Assembly (NCBI GenBank): GCA_041744735.1
Contig: JBGTKH010000111.1
Location: 1-6,498, forward strand
Reading direction: 5' to 3'
From: JBGTKH01 sp041744735
GTDB lineage: Bacteria > Planctomycetota > Planctomycetia > Pirellulales > Pirellulaceae
Length of the DNA: 6,498 nucleotides
A program made the translations under genes and the position numbers. Each line of letters starts with the position of its first letter. Positions within the stretch are counted from its first letter, which is position 1. Positions 6,371-6,498 of this stretch are shown here, one piece after another. The notes beneath the pieces were generated by a model. That model was not told the origin of the DNA, did not search any database, and worked only from the letters and a program-made list of their open reading frames with translations.

Positions 6371-6387
6371 CGCCGCAGCAGGCGGCG
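6371..6387 (-). other. Hairpin in the gltA leader
   Basis: Bases 6371-6376 and 6382-6387 are a perfect 6-bp GC-only stem (CGCCGC/GCGGCG) around a 5-nt loop. It falls in the predicted 5' leader, ~40 bases before the start codon and clear of the Shine-Dalgarno. There is no U-tract after it. It may affect mRNA stability; a GC-rich chance palindrome is equally possible. Confidence 0.3.
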
Positions 6388-6402
6388 GGTGCGGAAACAG
6401 GC

Positions 6403-6431
6403 AGTGTAACGACCTGCCGCTGGTTCGACAA
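6403..6431 (-). promoter_or_regulatory. Candidate sigma70-type promoter for gltA
   Basis: On the minus strand TTGTCG (6426-6431) is followed by a 17-base spacer and TACACT (6403-6408). Each box matches 4 of 6 consensus bases, with optimal spacing. Transcription would start near 6395 and leave a leader of roughly 65 bases before the ATG. The longer 475-codon reading of gltA would place this promoter inside coding sequence, another reason to prefer the shorter one. The call rests on consensus matching only. Confidence 0.4.
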
Positions 6432-6498
6432 TTCGTCCGTCACCACCGCCAGGGCCGTTCTTCTCAAAGCTTAGTTTGGGGGTTGGGTGGCTGGGGTC

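Noticed and set aside
6330..6467. A 46-residue N-terminal extension of citrate synthase from an ATG at 6467
   Set aside because: It does not resemble the family, lacks a good ribosome-binding site and would cover the candidate promoter; the ATG at 6329 has a Shine-Dalgarno and gives the family length.

Overview
The window looks like chromosomal DNA from a planctomycete, most likely of the Pirellulales type. This is inferred from gene content, not from a marker gene. The evidence is a large surface protein with a LEPR-XLL-like N-terminal motif and SdrD B-like repeats, an exported WD40 propeller protein, a GC-rich codon style and palindromic intergenic repeats.

Layout, left to right. (1) Positions 1-1887, minus strand: the first 629 codons of a surface protein with SdrD B-like repeats, running off the left edge. 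It starts at a GTG behind a strong Shine-Dalgarno. (2) Positions 1888-2024: an intergenic gap holding a pair of small hairpins that are themselves inverted copies of each other. (3) Positions 2025-3104, minus strand: an exported seven-repeat WD40 protein. (4) Positions 3105-3272: a short upstream region with no convincing promoter. (5) Positions 3273-5001: a palindromic repeat split by a complete IS4-family, Tn5/IS50-like insertion sequence. The IS occupies about 3329-4980, has short terminal inverted repeats, carries an intact 468-residue transposase on the plus strand, and is flanked by 13-bp direct repeats. (6) Positions 5040-6329, minus strand: complete citrate synthase gltA, with a plausible sigma70-type promoter and a leader hairpin upstream. 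The last ~65 bases hold nothing I can support.

The host genes all read leftward and the IS transposase reads rightward, so transcription leaving gltA would run antisense through the transposase. gltA is a housekeeping TCA-cycle gene. The WD40 and SdrD-type genes are typical planctomycete envelope or exported proteins, and nothing links them functionally to gltA. The best-supported unusual feature is the IS insertion: removing the IS and one copy of the direct repeat rebuilds a near-perfect hairpin with a 25-bp stem and a 14-nt loop. The IS therefore landed inside an older intergenic palindrome. I see no CRISPR array, tRNA, rRNA or defence system.
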